Shown piece after piece: positions 12,395-24,535 of a stretch of 64,000 nt of DNA. Position 1 is the stretch's first letter; each line of letters begins with the position of its first letter. A model generated the notes under the pieces. It was given only the letters and a program-made list of their open reading frames with translations, was not told the origin of the DNA and ran no database searches. Made by a program: the position numbers and the translations under genes. The DNA is from Symsagittifera roscoffensis (taxonomy: Eukaryota; Xenacoelomorpha; Acoela; Convolutidae): the NCBI RefSeq assembly GCF_963678635.1, contig NC_087071.1:36542438-36606437 (forward strand), given 5' to 3'.

Positions 12395-13822
12395 TTAACT
12401 TTGCACTGTAGAAAAAGGAGGAATCAAGGGATCTAATTTAGCTTGCAAAATATTACGAATGTGGTGATTTGGATAAACATTCTTTTGGAAAGAAGCAATG
12501 ACTACCCCTTCTCCTTTAAAGACCATCCCTGCTAAAATATAACACTTAGCAGAAAATGGTTGTCTCTCGAACTTTTTTTTTTCATTCAATTGTTTCTATT
12601 CCATACAAATCCAAGGCTGCTCGGGGCACATGATATTCCATTTGAACCAAATAAACGTAAGAAACTGTCGTAGATTTCCATGCGGTATTTTCGGACTCCA
12701 ATTGTCACCAACTTTTATTTGGTATGGCTTCATACTTGTCTCATTTCCCCAATATTGTCTACGGTTTGGTCCAAATATGACAAGTATAGATGTTTTTTTT
12801 TAATTCAATAATAAATTATCAAAACCAATTTTTTTATTGCTTAGAAAACGCAAAGCTTGAGTTCTTAAGAACGATGCTGTAATATGCCTGCACTCTCTGC
12901 TTAATTATAAATTTCCCCCAACAACTGGAGAGTGCATAACAGGGCCAATTCGTTTCATTTTTTGGCCAAGACTGTCCAAAAATGATGTACTCTATTAGAG
13001 ATCACGTAAAACTAATTCAATAGATCTAAAATGGTCAATGATACGTTGAAAAAAAATAATATTTTTTCTCTTTGCATAAACTCGGGATTTAATTTTTTTC
13101 ATTGATTTATAATGCTTTTTTATTAAAATTGGTAGAGTACTATGACGTAAGCAGTTTGATTTTTTTGAAAACATGTTTTCTTTTCTTTTTTTTTCTGAAG
13201 AATTACAGGTCATATTTTACCCCTGATTCTTGTGGATGAGTTGCCCTTTCCCAAATCCAACTTTTGTAATGACGTTAACATCACATTTGAGATAGTAATG
13301 TGAAAAAACATAGTTTAGTTGCTTGCTTCCGTCTGAATAATCAGTCAAATTTTGGAAGTATTCAGCTGGAGTTAGCAAAGCCTCTCTGAACCCGTAATTG
13401 AAGTAATAGATAAATTGGCCTTTGCAGCAACCTGGTCGAATTGCGTAAAAGTTGTGTTTTTCATAGATTTGTTCAAACAATTTCTCAAACTGTTCCAATC
13501 CATTTTGTTTCATGATATGAAGCCTATTATAAAATCCCCGCCTAAAACCCCGCCTGTCAGAATACTTCGATTCGAAAGCAGGTAACTCCACTCCTGGATA
13601 CTGGATTTCAAATGATATTAAGCAGTAATAATTGCTAATCACTTTACAATACGAAAAGAACGCGTTGAGAGGAATATCAACAGAAATTGTAAATATTACT
13701 GATGACCAAACTGAATCAATTTTTGTTGAAACTACAACGTCATTTGCACCAATAACAGAAGCAGACATGCAAAAACAGAGAAACAACAAAATGGTTAGCA
13801 GTGATTTGTTAGATCGTTTCAT
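12395..13822 (-). CDS. Unrecognised secreted protein, three-exon model (paralogue A)
   Basis: Proposed exons on the minus strand are 13,822-13,221, 12,758-12,607 and 12,531-12,395, giving 296 aa. Donors are GTAAAA and GTATGG; acceptors end in CCGTAG and ATTTTAG. The ATG (MKRS) is preferred over an in-frame ATG 14 codons upstream (13,864), because the paralogue has a stop in between. Residues 1-26 form a signal peptide (LLTILLFLCFC core, likely cleavage after IGA). The mature part has six cysteines (59, 67, 132, 133, 180, 245) and N-glycosylation sequons at N158 (NLT) and N206 (NET), but no other membrane segment. I do not recognise the family. The model rests on comparison with paralogue B: exons differ only by substitutions, and every A/B indel lies in an intron. 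If intron 2 were not spliced, the protein would end at a TAG (12,598-12,596), giving 254 aa. Exon 3 is the least certain. Confidence 0.68.
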
Positions 13823-13869
13823 TCTATCGCAGGGAACTGAAAAACTTTCTTTTCTTTTCACCACGGATT

Positions 13870-14400
13870 AAAACGAGATCCTAAACAAGGATTTCTAAAC
13901 GAAGACAGATGTGATATTTGCGACTCAAATTCTTTAGCTTAACTACGAGGCAAACTTAAATATTTATTGCACAAACAACGTTTGTGTTATGATACGACTC
14001 CACTCCTTCATTGACCCAATTCATTTGCTTTCACCTTTCTTCCTTGCTTGTTTTTGCAATGTGCAGATACGCTTTTCTGTTACAAATTGGATGGCTTGTA
14101 AAAATCAAGTGTCTCATATTTTAATTGAATGGCACGTTTTCAGCATAAGACCCAATGTTTAAGGGGCTATCGAGCGCAACGTTCAGAAATGATCAGTACT
14201 TTAAGATCACTCAGAGCATCAGTACTTTAAGAATCAGTTAGATCAGTACTTTAAGAATCACTCAGAGCATTAATCAGAGCGAGATGAACTCGATTCAACT
14301 TTAAGGCTAGACAGTACCTGCTCTTTCCTTGTCCAAAATTTTGCGTTTACAGATTCATTTCAGTCTGGAACAAATCACTTAAACTGGCAACAACCTCTAT
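13870..14400. other. 5' flank of paralogue A; no further gene seen
   Basis: The sequence contains AGATCAGTACTTTAAGA repeated at about 14,189, 14,214 and 14,242. The start of the copy resembles 26,450-26,500 in copy B, which has a single such unit. Confidence 0.5.
13957..13969 (-). promoter_or_regulatory. TATA-like AT tract upstream of paralogue A
   Basis: On the minus strand the sequence CAATAAATATTTAAG lies about 135 bp upstream of the start codon. The paralogue keeps CAATAAATAT at the matching place near 26,240. Conservation between recent duplicates is weak evidence, so this is only a candidate. Confidence 0.25.
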
Positions 14401-17400
14401 TCTAAGAAAAAAAAATGATGTTCAAACCGGTTCGGTCTATGAAATAAATGGAGATGTTCCAAACCTTCATAGCTTGAAAACCTTGCTTAGAAAAACCAAA
14501 TTTTTTCGCGAACCGATTCAGTCTATAAAATAAGTTCAAATAATTCAACGTTTCATAGCTTTTATAGCTTGCTTACAAAAACTGAAAACTTTGGCGAACC
14601 AATCAGTCTATGAAATAACTTGAAATTTCATAAATTTGGATCTTGCTTAAGAAAACTTAAACTTTTTGAGAACCGATTCAGTCTATGAAATAGCTTGAAA
14701 TAATTCAATATTTCATAGCTTTAAAGCTTGCTTAGAAAAACTTCAACTTTTTGCGAACCGATTCGGTCTACAAAATAACTTGAAATTTCATAAATTTGGA
14801 CTTTGCTTAGGAAAACTTAAACTTTTTGAGAACCGATTCGGTCTATGAAATAGCTTGAAATAATTCAACGTTTCATAGCTTTGAAAGCTTGCTCAGAAAA
14901 AAAAACATTTTCTTTAACGATTCAGTCTATGAAATAATATGAATAATTCAAAACTTCATAGCTTTAAAAAGTTGCAAAGAAAAACTTCAATTTTTTGCGA
15001 AACGATTCAGTCTATGAAATAATTTGTGATAATACAAAACCTCAGTGCTTAGAAAAACTTAAATTTTTTGCAAACCGATTCGGTCTACGGAACAACTTGA
15101 AAGAATTTAAGCTTTATTAGCTTGATCACTTTGCTTAGAAAACTCTTAAACTTTTCGCGTACTGATTCAGTTTATCGAATGACTTGAAATATTTCGAAGT
15201 TGCATTGCTAGCCAAGAAAAACTTGAACTTTTCGCAAACCAAGTCAGTCTATGAATTTACGACTAGCTTGCTTAAATTAGTTTTTTGTGAGCTGGTTTGT
15301 TTCATTAAATATCTTGAATTATGTCAAAATTTCATAGCTTGAATTGCTTGCTTTGGAAAACTGTTACTTTTGGCAAAAACAATTATAAGAAATAGTTCGG
15401 ATTTTTTTGGAAGTTCATTGCTCTATTAGTTCCCGCAAAAATTTAACTATGAAACTACAAAAAATTCCGGAAATCACTTGAAAGCCTTCTCCGGAAAAAC
15501 AGTTTGCCATCCGGTTCACTTTTTGAAAAAAAATTTGAATTATTTTAAGTTTCATAGCTAAAACAGCTTCCTTAAAAAATGATTTTTTGTTAAATTTTCT
15601 AGTCTAATAAATAACTGGAAATATATCAAAGTGTCATAGTTTAATAGTTTGCTTCGACAATCAAATCAGTGTATGCAATAGCTTAGAAATATTAAAAAGT
15701 CTCATGTTTTGAATATCTTGCATAGAAAAACTTAATTATTTTCCGAACCAGTTCTATTTCATAGCTTGAATCTTATTAAGAAAAACTTTAATTTTTTGCT
15801 TATTGACTTGCTCTATGAAACAACTTGGAGTATTTTAATAATTTAATAATTTATTGCTTAATAGCTGCCATATAAAAATCTTAATCCGATTAATCTTCAA
15901 GGCTAGACAGTACCTGCTCTTTCCCTGTCAAACATTTTGCGTTTAGCGATTCATTTCAGTCGAAACGAACCAACTAGAAACAGCAACCTCTATACTCAGA
16001 AAAACAAACTTATAGCAAACGGATTTGAGTTATGAAGAAAAATTTTACTTTTTCGCGAACCGATTTGTCTAGGAGACAAATTGAAATTTTTTGATGTTTT
16101 ATAGCTCAAAAAAATATGAAATTTGTCGCAAACCGAATCAGTCTATTAAATATCTTGAAATAATTCAAAGTTTCTTAGCCTAAATAGCTGGCTTAGAAAA
16201 ACTTAAGCTTCTAGCTAACCGATTCGCCTAAGAAATAACCAGAAATACAGATAAGTTTCATGGCTTCAATAGCGTGCTTAGAAAAAATCAATTTTTTTTT
16301 CGCAAACGGATTCGGTTTATGAAATAACTTGAAATATTTTACGTTTCATTGAGGCAAAAGTTGCGTGAAATATTTTATGCTTCCTTGTTGAAAGAGATTG
16401 CGTAGAAATATTAAACATGTCGCACACCAATTCAGAGTATTGAGCAATTTGAAGTTTTTCAAAGTTTCATAGCTTGAATAGTATTCTTAGAAAAATTTAA
16501 AATTTCGCTAAGCATTAATTTGAATATTTCAAAATTTCATTGTTTGAATAGTTTCAGAAGATGAATAGCTGTCTTAAAAAATACTTGATTTTACGCAGAC
16601 TGATTCGCTCTATGAATTAAATTGAAACCTTTCAAAGTTATTCGCTCAATTGCCTGCTTAGAAAAACTTAATTTTTTGCAAACCAGTTCAGTATATGAAA
16701 TAACTTGAAACATTTCAAAGTTTACCTTCAAATTAATTCATTGCTTGAATGGCTGCAATAGGAAAATTTTCGCCATCCGATTCTTTTCGAGAAAAAATTT
16801 GAAACATTTTAAATAGTTATCAACTTATTTGAAAATTTGAATAGTTATCTTACGAGAAGTTTGATTTTTCTCGGTCTGATTACCTCTATGGAATAAGTTA
16901 AAACTTTTCCAAATTTTTTCCTTAAAAATTTGCAAAGAAAAAGTTAATTTTTGCGAACCAGCTCGATCTACGAAATAACTTCAAAGCTTGAATATCTTGC
17001 TTCAAAAAAGCTTCATTTGTCACCAACTGGTTTGATCTATGAACCAACTTGAAATGTTTGAAAGTTGAATTGCTTGACTGCTTTCAATAAAAAAACTTTA
17101 AAATATCGCCATTTAATTTGCTTCATGAAGTAGCTTGAAATTTTTCAAGCTTTGATAGCTTGAATAGCTTGCTGGGGAAATTCTTCAAATAACTTAAAGT
17201 TTCTTAGCACGAATAGATTGCTTATGAAACGTTCGAATTTTTGAGGAAAAAGTTGTTCTAACATGTTAACTAAAATTTTTCGAAAATTCTTGGCTTGAAC
17301 AGATTCAACAAAAAAAAACACTTTTCGCCATTCGAATTGATTATTGATTATCAATACTAACTATATCATCTACTACAGCGTGTTATGTAAAACAAGATCA

Positions 17401-17840
17401 CGTTAGTTACGTGCCTATTAAAACTTTGAATGAAACCTGATTGAAAAAAAAATTGAGTTCGAGTTTTTTGTTGTATTTTTGTCGGCTTAGCTTACGTTTT
17501 TTCAAATGCGTTATCTATTGCAGCGTGGTATATAGAAGTTTTTAAGCTACGGAAACGACTCATTGCAATCGGGTACTAATCTTGTTTTACCGTAAATAGT
17601 ACCAAATCTTGAATAGCTTGCTTAGAACAACTTTGGGTCTATGAAAAACGTGAAATAATTCAGGTTATGTAGCTGGAATAGCTCGCCTAGAAAAAACTAA
17701 AATTTTTGCGAACCGAGTCGTTTTAATAAATTTAAAAATTTTCAAACCAATTTGTGATATGGATTAGTTTGAACTTGATCGAAGTTTCCTTGCTTGAAAA
17801 GCTTGATAAGAATTAACTGGTAACTTTTTGTGAGTTAATT
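14400..17840. repeat. Degenerate tandem array, about 82-bp spacing (copy A)
   Basis: The word GCGAACCGATTCAGTCTATG and its variants recur throughout with CATAGCTTGAATAGCTTGC. Start positions of the GTCTAT landmark in the clean part are 14,435, 14,521, 14,606, 14,681, 14,766, 14,841, 14,925, 15,010, 15,083 and 15,170, averaging 82 bp. Spacings often alternate near 85 and 75, so 14,606-14,925 is a repeated 160-bp dimer. Units become more degenerate rightward. No reading frame persists through the array. Confidence 0.88.
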
Positions 17841-19394
17841 GATTATTTGACACGGTCTTGCTAGTACTTATGCATATGCGTTGTTCTGTTACTTTTATGA
17901 ACTGTTACTTTTAAGAATTTTGTACAACAATGTTATCAATATAAGCCAGGCCATCAAGTAGGCAGCAAAAATTAGGTGCGGCCGACAAATTTTTTCAATG
18001 GGCAATCGTAAAACAGAGATGAGTTGAGTTGGTTCTAAAACTGTTGTCAATCCGAGCTGAAACTCAGCGTGCTTTTTTAAATCAAAAAATTATATGACAG
18101 ATCATGTGCTTTTTATTATTTTTCTTATTTATTTTCACTCAAAATAGTTAGACAAAAAATTTAAATCACTGTCTCAAAAGATTTAAACACGGAAAGAAAA
18201 GATTTAAATCATTGTCTGATAGTCAGGCAACAAGCAAGACGGTATGAAACTCCTCTCTTTGATTTATGCCACATTAGTTATTATATAAATAATCGATGAT
18301 AAATTAAAAACAATTTGGTGAAATTGAAAAAAGTAAATGCTTACTGGGCAAGTTGCACATAATTTTACTGACTAGACTTGATGTATTAGAAGCGTTCCAC
18401 AATTTTAAAAAAAAAACGAAAAAAAAAGTTTAAAAAAGGAAACTTTCTTAGAGTCTTCTTTGATCAATAGATCAAGTTAACTTTTTGGAGACGTTCCTTG
18501 AATTAGGTAAAACTGAAACTTGAATGGAAGAAATATAAAAATTAAAAATGGAATAAAAAACATTTGAAAGTCAGCCTGTGCGCAGAATAGCCTATCGAGC
18601 CTGGAAACCAAGATTTTAGACTAGTTTTTTACCAGAATCCCAACCACGATCAGTAGAATTTGAATGTGATATCAACCTTGACCCTTGCAAAATTTGTTGG
18701 GGTAATAAAAATCAATAAGGCCAACAAAACAACCCAAAGAGTTTTTGTATGATAGTCTTAAGTCAGAGTTACATTGCTGGTTGAACATTTCGTTTAATTT
18801 TGGCAATTGTTTTGTAGGGATTACTTAAAAAGCTCAGAGGAGCAGTACAATGATACTCAACATCAGCTCGAATGTCACTCTAATTGTTCTACATCTGAAT
18901 AAACAGGGACAAAACGACACTAACAACGTCAAAGTGACCCTAAATGTTGAAAAGAGTGTCAATTGAATTATCAAGGAGTCCTAAGCTGTGTCAATTGTTG
19001 AATTGAAAAATATATCATTCTCATCATCTGAATGGCAGAAAAACAGAAAATAAAAATTGGACTTTTTAATGGTGAATTGTCCAATTTTTGCTTTTCTACT
19101 GGAGTTAGTTATAGTTCACTTAGAACTTTTGAGATAACGGCATTTTATTAATAACAATTAAAACTGCTTCTCTAGGACTTGTTGTTGAAGTTTACCAAAA
19201 AAAAACAATTTGGTTGCCTGAAATTAGGCTACTGAGAAAAACGAATCTTATAAGGTCATTGTAGCTGCCAGAATATAGAAATCTAGTTGATTATTTGCAT
19301 TTTAGTTTTTATCAGAACAGAACTTCTTTTTGTCATTTTTTCTTATCCACCGACCGAAATACTTTGTAATCATTTTATGTACACGGAACAAAAG
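17841..19394. other. Anonymous sequence shared by copies A and B
   Basis: AT-rich sequence, collinear with about 29,750-31,430 in copy B. No convincing coding frame or RNA gene is visible. It includes the near-inverted pair AATTGGACTTTTTAATGG and GGTGAATTGTCCAATTTTTG near 19,054-19,090. Confidence 0.5.
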
Positions 19395-19402
19395 CAGAGA
19401 GT

Positions 19403-19439
<37 letters not shown>
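19395..19439. repeat. GA microsatellite (copy A)
   Basis: A GA run with one interruption. The counterpart in copy B is 31,434-31,484. Confidence 0.95.
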
Positions 19440-19441
<2 letters not shown>

Positions 19442-20259
19442 AAACACTGAATTAATAAAACTGTCAGTACAGCAGAACTCAATTTTTTTAGTGTACAACG
19501 ATCATTAAATTTTTTTATCGACGCAACATAGTGCGTTGATAATGGTTCACTCAAATTGATCACTTCTTTTTACACTTTGGTGATCTGAAGATAGTAACAA
19601 TTTTGGTAAAATAATCAAAAAATTTGATGTATCTTGGTTTTAGTTTTTTTCAGTTATTTTCGAATGCTGGCAACTCCATAGAGTTGCCATAAACAACTAA
19701 GTAATATTAAATCGGTTGTTTATGGAAAAGAGGATAGTTTCCCCAGGTTTTTAGGCGAGATATTAGTTTAGTTGCAAACAAACTTAGGGAAAGTTTGTCT
19801 TAAAGCTTGCTTGTCATGGTTAAACCGAAATAAACTTTCATGACAAGTAATTGGAACTCGCGATGTTCGTTATTTGAGAACTATATTCGATGTAATCGTA
19901 GTAATTTTTTAATCACTAACTTGTAAATGTATAATAGATTATAGTAATTTACACTGGAACTTATAGGAAGCCTTTTGTTATCCGTTTTCAAAAGAAAAGA
20001 TTTTTCTAAATTTCTGTTTGAAAAAGCTGTTCTTACAGCCATTTATGTGGTCTATCTAGTGCGTTGAGCGCATATCTTCGAATACCAACTAACAGTGAAA
20101 GGGAATAAATGAGGTGACTAAGAAATGAATTCGTTACAAATGTAACCTTGTATTTAGTTGTTAGGGAGTTTTTAAATGAACTAACGTTCAGGTTACTGAT
20201 GCCAGTTTTCGCAGAATGTTATAAATTTCTAGCTCCGCTGTGAGTAAATAACTGTTTAG

Positions 20260-20950
20260 CTCCGCCATGGGTAAATTGTCAAAGATAACACCTAAATACT
20301 TAAGCTGTTTTCTTAATGATTACAGTGTCTGCAATTTCCCTTGTTCGGATTTCTGAGTTTGCTTTTATTCTAGGTTTAGCAAATACGGAAGGTTTGATTA
20401 TTTACGCAAATACGTGAGTTTGTGAGATTTGAAGAATTTTAAGCGCTTCTTTTGGTTGATTCTTTCATTTGCTTGTACAACTTTTATTACCAGTTAGGCG
20501 CAATAGTTTAATGAATTATCTGCGTTTTGCAGTTTTTGCTTGACAATGTTTAAATCCACATCATTGATATAAATGTTAAGCAGGAATGGTCACAATACCG
20601 TACCTTATTTTATTCCTTGATTGATTTCGATTACATTCCAGAATAGATTTTCTGCTTTCTTTGTGTCGAGAAGTTTCGGAGTATGTTTAAAACGTTCGTT
20701 TTAAAATCCAAACTTTCTAATTTTCTCAATAGTTTTTTAAGTGAAATTATATCAAATGCTTTAGACAGATCAGGTAATTTTGAAAGGGTGTTTTTCAAAG
20801 AGGAGATCTGACGAAACCGGGAATGTCGTGCAAAAACTACAGCTCTAAATAATCGGATTTTTGAAAAAAAAATATGGTGTTTTTGCTCAGGATGACTTTT
20901 TACTTGGACAAATTCCGACTTATGAAGCAGATTTCTCAATTTATCCAAAA
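20260..20950 (-). pseudogene. Decayed LINE (non-LTR retrotransposon) reverse transcriptase, copy A
   Basis: Minus-strand frames contain three fragments in the proper RT order. The first is DLSKAFDIISLKKLLRKLE followed by FSTQRKQKIYSG (about 20,770-20,640). The second is INQGI...TVL.PFLLNIYINDVDL with ADNSL downstream (about 20,625-20,500). The third is LKYLGVIFDN (about 20,305-20,275). These correspond to the DLSKAFD block, the QGxxLGPxLFxxYIND block and the KYLGV..D block of Jockey/CR1-like reverse transcriptases. Stops and frame changes separate them, so the gene is dead. An uninterrupted frame covers 20,948-20,631. The clade is not determined. Confidence 0.8.
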
Positions 20951-21059
20951 ACTAAGCTTGTCCGGAGTTCAAAAATTTTTGGTTATAGTTTTTCCAAAAA
21001 ATTTATTAGAAATTTATCTTTTCGTAAAGATTATTTTTCGAAAAGTTATGGGGAGTAAG

Positions 21060-22790
21060 TTTGCCAATTTTTTCATCTTGGGATAATTAACCCGCGATAT
21101 ATTTTAACCGGGGTAAGCGGTTATTTAACTTGTCATAATAAGGGATCCCAATTGAGGAAAAAGTATTGATATTTTTAATTTTTTACAATACGCGAAATAC
21201 AACATGGCGTGTGGAAAAATGGTTTTCGTGAAAAATAGTAGACAAAAATTTCTATCATTTTTTAAAGCAAACACCACTCAATAGACCTAAAAAATCATTT
21301 GGAATATCGAGGGCTTTGACTTGACACCAAAAATCTTGTTTAAAAATGTCTTGATTTGTTAAAGATTGTCAAACTTGTGGAAACAAGTGTCTTAAATCGG
21401 GATTGAGACATACTTCATTTTGTTCGACGAACTCAAAGATGATCGATGTTTGTTTCTTATAATGTTTTGTCAATTTCTTTTATTTGTTATGTTCTTTACT
21501 AGCGATGGACAAAATCATGTGATTTTGTTAGTTTATTTTCAAAATTTATTATGAAGTTGAGCAGTGTCCAGCTTTGATTTTGCGTGATTTTTCTATGTTT
21601 TTGACACTCCATTTCAATTTTTATTGAGAAAAGACCCGATTTTTTTAAAACTCTTAGTTCAATTTTGATTTACTGTAATTGATAGTAAGTTTTCAGCCAA
21701 AAATATCTATTTCAGGAAACTTGAGTTTAATGACTTGAGCCTAAGAAAAAAAAGTCAGGTTTTAGAAATAACATCAGCAAGGTTTTCTTGATTTCAGCTG
21801 TAATCGTATTGCTTTTTTAAAAAATGAACGGTTTCGGAGTTTTGATTGGATTTCTAGTATCTAACTTATATACTCCCCACCAATCGACACAAAAAGGCAA
21901 TCAATCAGTTAACTTGATTAAACCTATCCGCATTGGCAAAACTAAGATTTCAATCGCCTCTACTAAGTAAAATTTACAGTTTATAAATTAAATTTTGTAT
22001 GCACTAAAAAAGCGTTTTATTCAAAATTCAGACCAATACACCCAAAAGTTAGTTCTTTTCTAGATAATCGATTTGATAGTCAATGAAATCCATTTTCAGT
22101 GCTGATTTTGGTACTTACTATTTACAAATTATATACAAACTTCATGCAGATTATATGCTTATTTTTTATAAGTTGTATACAGTATAAAAATCACTTTGTT
22201 TGTCAAAACTTAGAAAAACAATTTCTAAATGAATAGCAAGTTACTCAAAACGCTTTGTTTTTTTTTCTGGAAAAAAGTCGAGAACGGCCAATTTGACAAA
22301 GTTAACTTATGTTGACAGTTTTGATTTGTGGAGACGGTGCTGGAGAAAAAAATAAACAATTTCTTATAGCAAACTGATACGAGTTCAGTGTTTTACCGCT
22401 CTAACAAAAAAAATCAGAGAACCCCAAATTCATCGCTTTTGTAATTCGACGGTAGAAAAATAATGAAAACATAAACACGAAAAAAAATTGCTGAATAGCA
22501 AGCATTTAATGTTGGATTCCTAAAGTAAAATTAAGTAAAAGATCTAAATAACAGCTAAGCTATTCAAAATACGCCGTTTGTAAATTTTAAAACATTTTAC
22601 AGCTTTTTTAGTGTCTAAAACTTGATTTTCTTCTGATGGTTTTGTATTTTAATTGTGGGTTTTTATGTATTTTAGTTCTTTGAAAGATAAACCCGGCCGA
22701 GGTTGTTATTTTACGACTAGGCGGTCCTGATCAATATTGGTATTTTTGGCCAAAAGTTATTTCAGACCCCCGCAACCAAAACTCGATATA
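21060..22790. other. Anonymous sequence shared by copies A and B
   Basis: Collinear with about 32,370-34,110. AT-rich with no persistent coding frame. GTACTTACTATT with ATTATATACAAACTTCATGC near 22,115 is well preserved in both copies but has no recognisable function. Confidence 0.45.
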
Positions 22791-22834
22791 TCCAGAAACT
22801 GCAGACCGAGGCAAAGTGTCTACAATTGGCGCCA

Positions 22835-22965
22835 CCAAATGAAAGTGAGCCGCGAAGAGCGCGACAAAGGAAAAACTAACCGCGACTGGTGCATTCAAAG
22901 AAAAGTTAATTGCGACCGGTGAAACCCTTGAAAAATTGACCACAATAAGCACCACTCAAGAGAGG
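22835..22965. repeat. Short 31-bp repeat, about four units (copy A)
   Basis: Landmarks TGAGCCGCGA, TAACCGCGAC, TAATTGCGAC and TGACCACAAT begin near 22,846, 22,877, 22,908 and 22,938, a 31-bp period. The minus strand is open through this stretch and would give a roughly ten-residue repeat (VAPVAVSF-like), but no start or flanking domain supports a gene. Confidence 0.7.
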
Positions 22966-23149
22966 CATCAAAACAGGCAGCACACAACCCAAAAAAAAAT
23001 AACTACGAATGAAGCAAAAATGCCTTACTCCATTAACATGACGGTTTGTTTTTTCCTTATCATAGGAGCATTTCTCTAGACTGAACATAAAAATTGTAGT
23101 GTTTTTTTTAGTTTGGAAAAATAATATTGAAAAAATATGCATTTGTTTT

Positions 23150-23554
23150 TCTAACTATGGCGCAACTAATTTTTTGGCGGTGTCGCAAAACAAATTTCGA
23201 AGTTATCTCAAAACGTCTTCCAAGCATAATGCGACCAATTTTAGACTACGTCGCGACTAATCGTTTGAGCATCAAGTCGCTACTAATATTTGACAATGTC
23301 TTGATCAATCTTTAGACGACGTCGCGTTAAACTTTTTGACTGTCCTAAAAATTTTTTCAAACATGTCGAGACTCATTTTTTACTATAACGCGACAATTTT
23401 TTAGACGACGAAGCAGTTTATTTTTTTATCATCTGGCGATTATTTTTTCGACCATGCTTAGTTGTTGTTTGACCATGTCGCAAAAAATTATTCTTTCATG
23501 GCCTAAAAAAATTGCGGACATAAATTTCAGGCTATGTGATAACACTATTTTTTG
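23150..23554. repeat. 23-bp GTCGCGAC minisatellite, truncated (copy A)
   Basis: Variants of the unit TGTCGCGACTAATTTTTNGA recur with starts near 23,161, 23,184, 23,232, 23,254, 23,278, 23,300, 23,324, 23,345, 23,367 and 23,391, a mean of 23 bp. The array is cut by the A/B duplication junction at 23,554. Confidence 0.8.
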
Positions 23555-24535
23555 GTAGCTTATTATTTATTTTTTGTTTGACGAGTTACAGATATACAAA
23601 CCAAAGCGCTCATCTTGATTCAACTATTATGAGACTGATCATTTAATTATCTAGCCCAACTGGATTTTCAACTGAACTGAATAACGGAAAATTGGTAAAT
23701 TTTGAAACAGAATCAGAAGTTCAATAATAGAATAATCGCTCCATTCTCCACAAGTAAGCTACTAAAATCAACAAGACTGCTCATATCAGGCCGGAGCCCG
23801 GAATCTTCTGGTTGCCTTTTATGGTCTATGGACCAGTAAAAGCATGAAAAAGTTAAATGTAATAGAATAAAATTTTAAAAAGTTTTTTTCACCCCCATGC
23901 GCCATATAAAGTTCGAAATGATAGTTTTGCTCCGGGTAACTAATCCATTATGGCAAATAAGCGAGTCTCACCCAAATTGGAACCCTTTCCAAGACGGATT
24001 GAATCTCCTTTTACGCGGTAATAGCACAAAATATATAGCGCGTTAATTGTCCCAAATAGGCCAAATTGGCAAAGTTCAAACCCCCTTAACTTTACGAAAG
24101 AAAAACACTGATGAAATATTCTTTCATCTTTAATCTCACTGGAAAAATACCTTTTGAATAATTAAAAAAATTCCGTCAGAAATGGCTAGCTAAGAAGTCG
24201 AAATTAGTTTGAAGAATTATAGTTTCCCGGAGCACAAATATTCCGTTACTTTCGCTACGAAAGGCGGAACAACAAGAACAAAGAACAGATAATTGCTGTT
24301 TAAACAGTAAAAGCTTTGCACTGAATGACTAAAATACGTATTCGAGTTAAGACAAAGATATTTTAAAGCAGTTTTCAAATCAATTGAATGTAAAAATTTC
24401 TCCCCACATATCTGAAATATTATCAGAGCAAACAAAAACCCGAAGAAACTATACGTTTATCTTGTTGGTTGAAAACGTACTCTTGTTTCCTCTTTGCTTC
24501 CTTGATTGCATTGACGGCAAATTGGAAATCATAAG

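Larger units (their letters stand above)
11414..23554. repeat. Tandem segmental duplication, copy A
   Basis: GTAGCTTATTATTTATTTTT begins copy A at 11,414 and recurs at 23,555, a period of 12,141 bp. The whole content recurs in the same order and orientation in copy B. Copy A ends abruptly at 23,554 within the 23-bp minisatellite, whereas copy B runs on through more of it. Copy A keeps two segments lost from B: about 19,945-20,270 and about 20,730-21,020. Confidence 0.92.

Noticed and set aside
12395-12470. Open frame continuing past a good acceptor (TTTTTCTACAG) near 12,409, reading YDFQFAVNAIKEAKRK
   Set aside because: It looks coding-like, but I found no donor of the right phase to join it to the upstream exons. 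It is left out of the gene model.
12607-12758. Resemblance of the PWIC segment to the C-terminal part of DNase II
   Set aside because: Only a few residues match, the rest of the protein shows no DNase II motif, and the Cys codon is spliced out in the preferred model.
12995-13213. 72-codon basic frame just downstream of exon 1 of paralogue A
   Set aside because: It lies in the proposed intron 1, and the matching part of copy B has several frame-breaking indels.
14400-17840. Regularly spaced repeats that might suggest a CRISPR-like array
   Set aside because: Units are long, degenerate and adjacent without unique spacers, and the sequence is clearly eukaryotic.
22731-22955. Minus-strand 74-codon frame with a roughly ten-residue repeat
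   Set aside because: It is a by-product of the 31-bp DNA repeat, with no signal, domain or conserved start.
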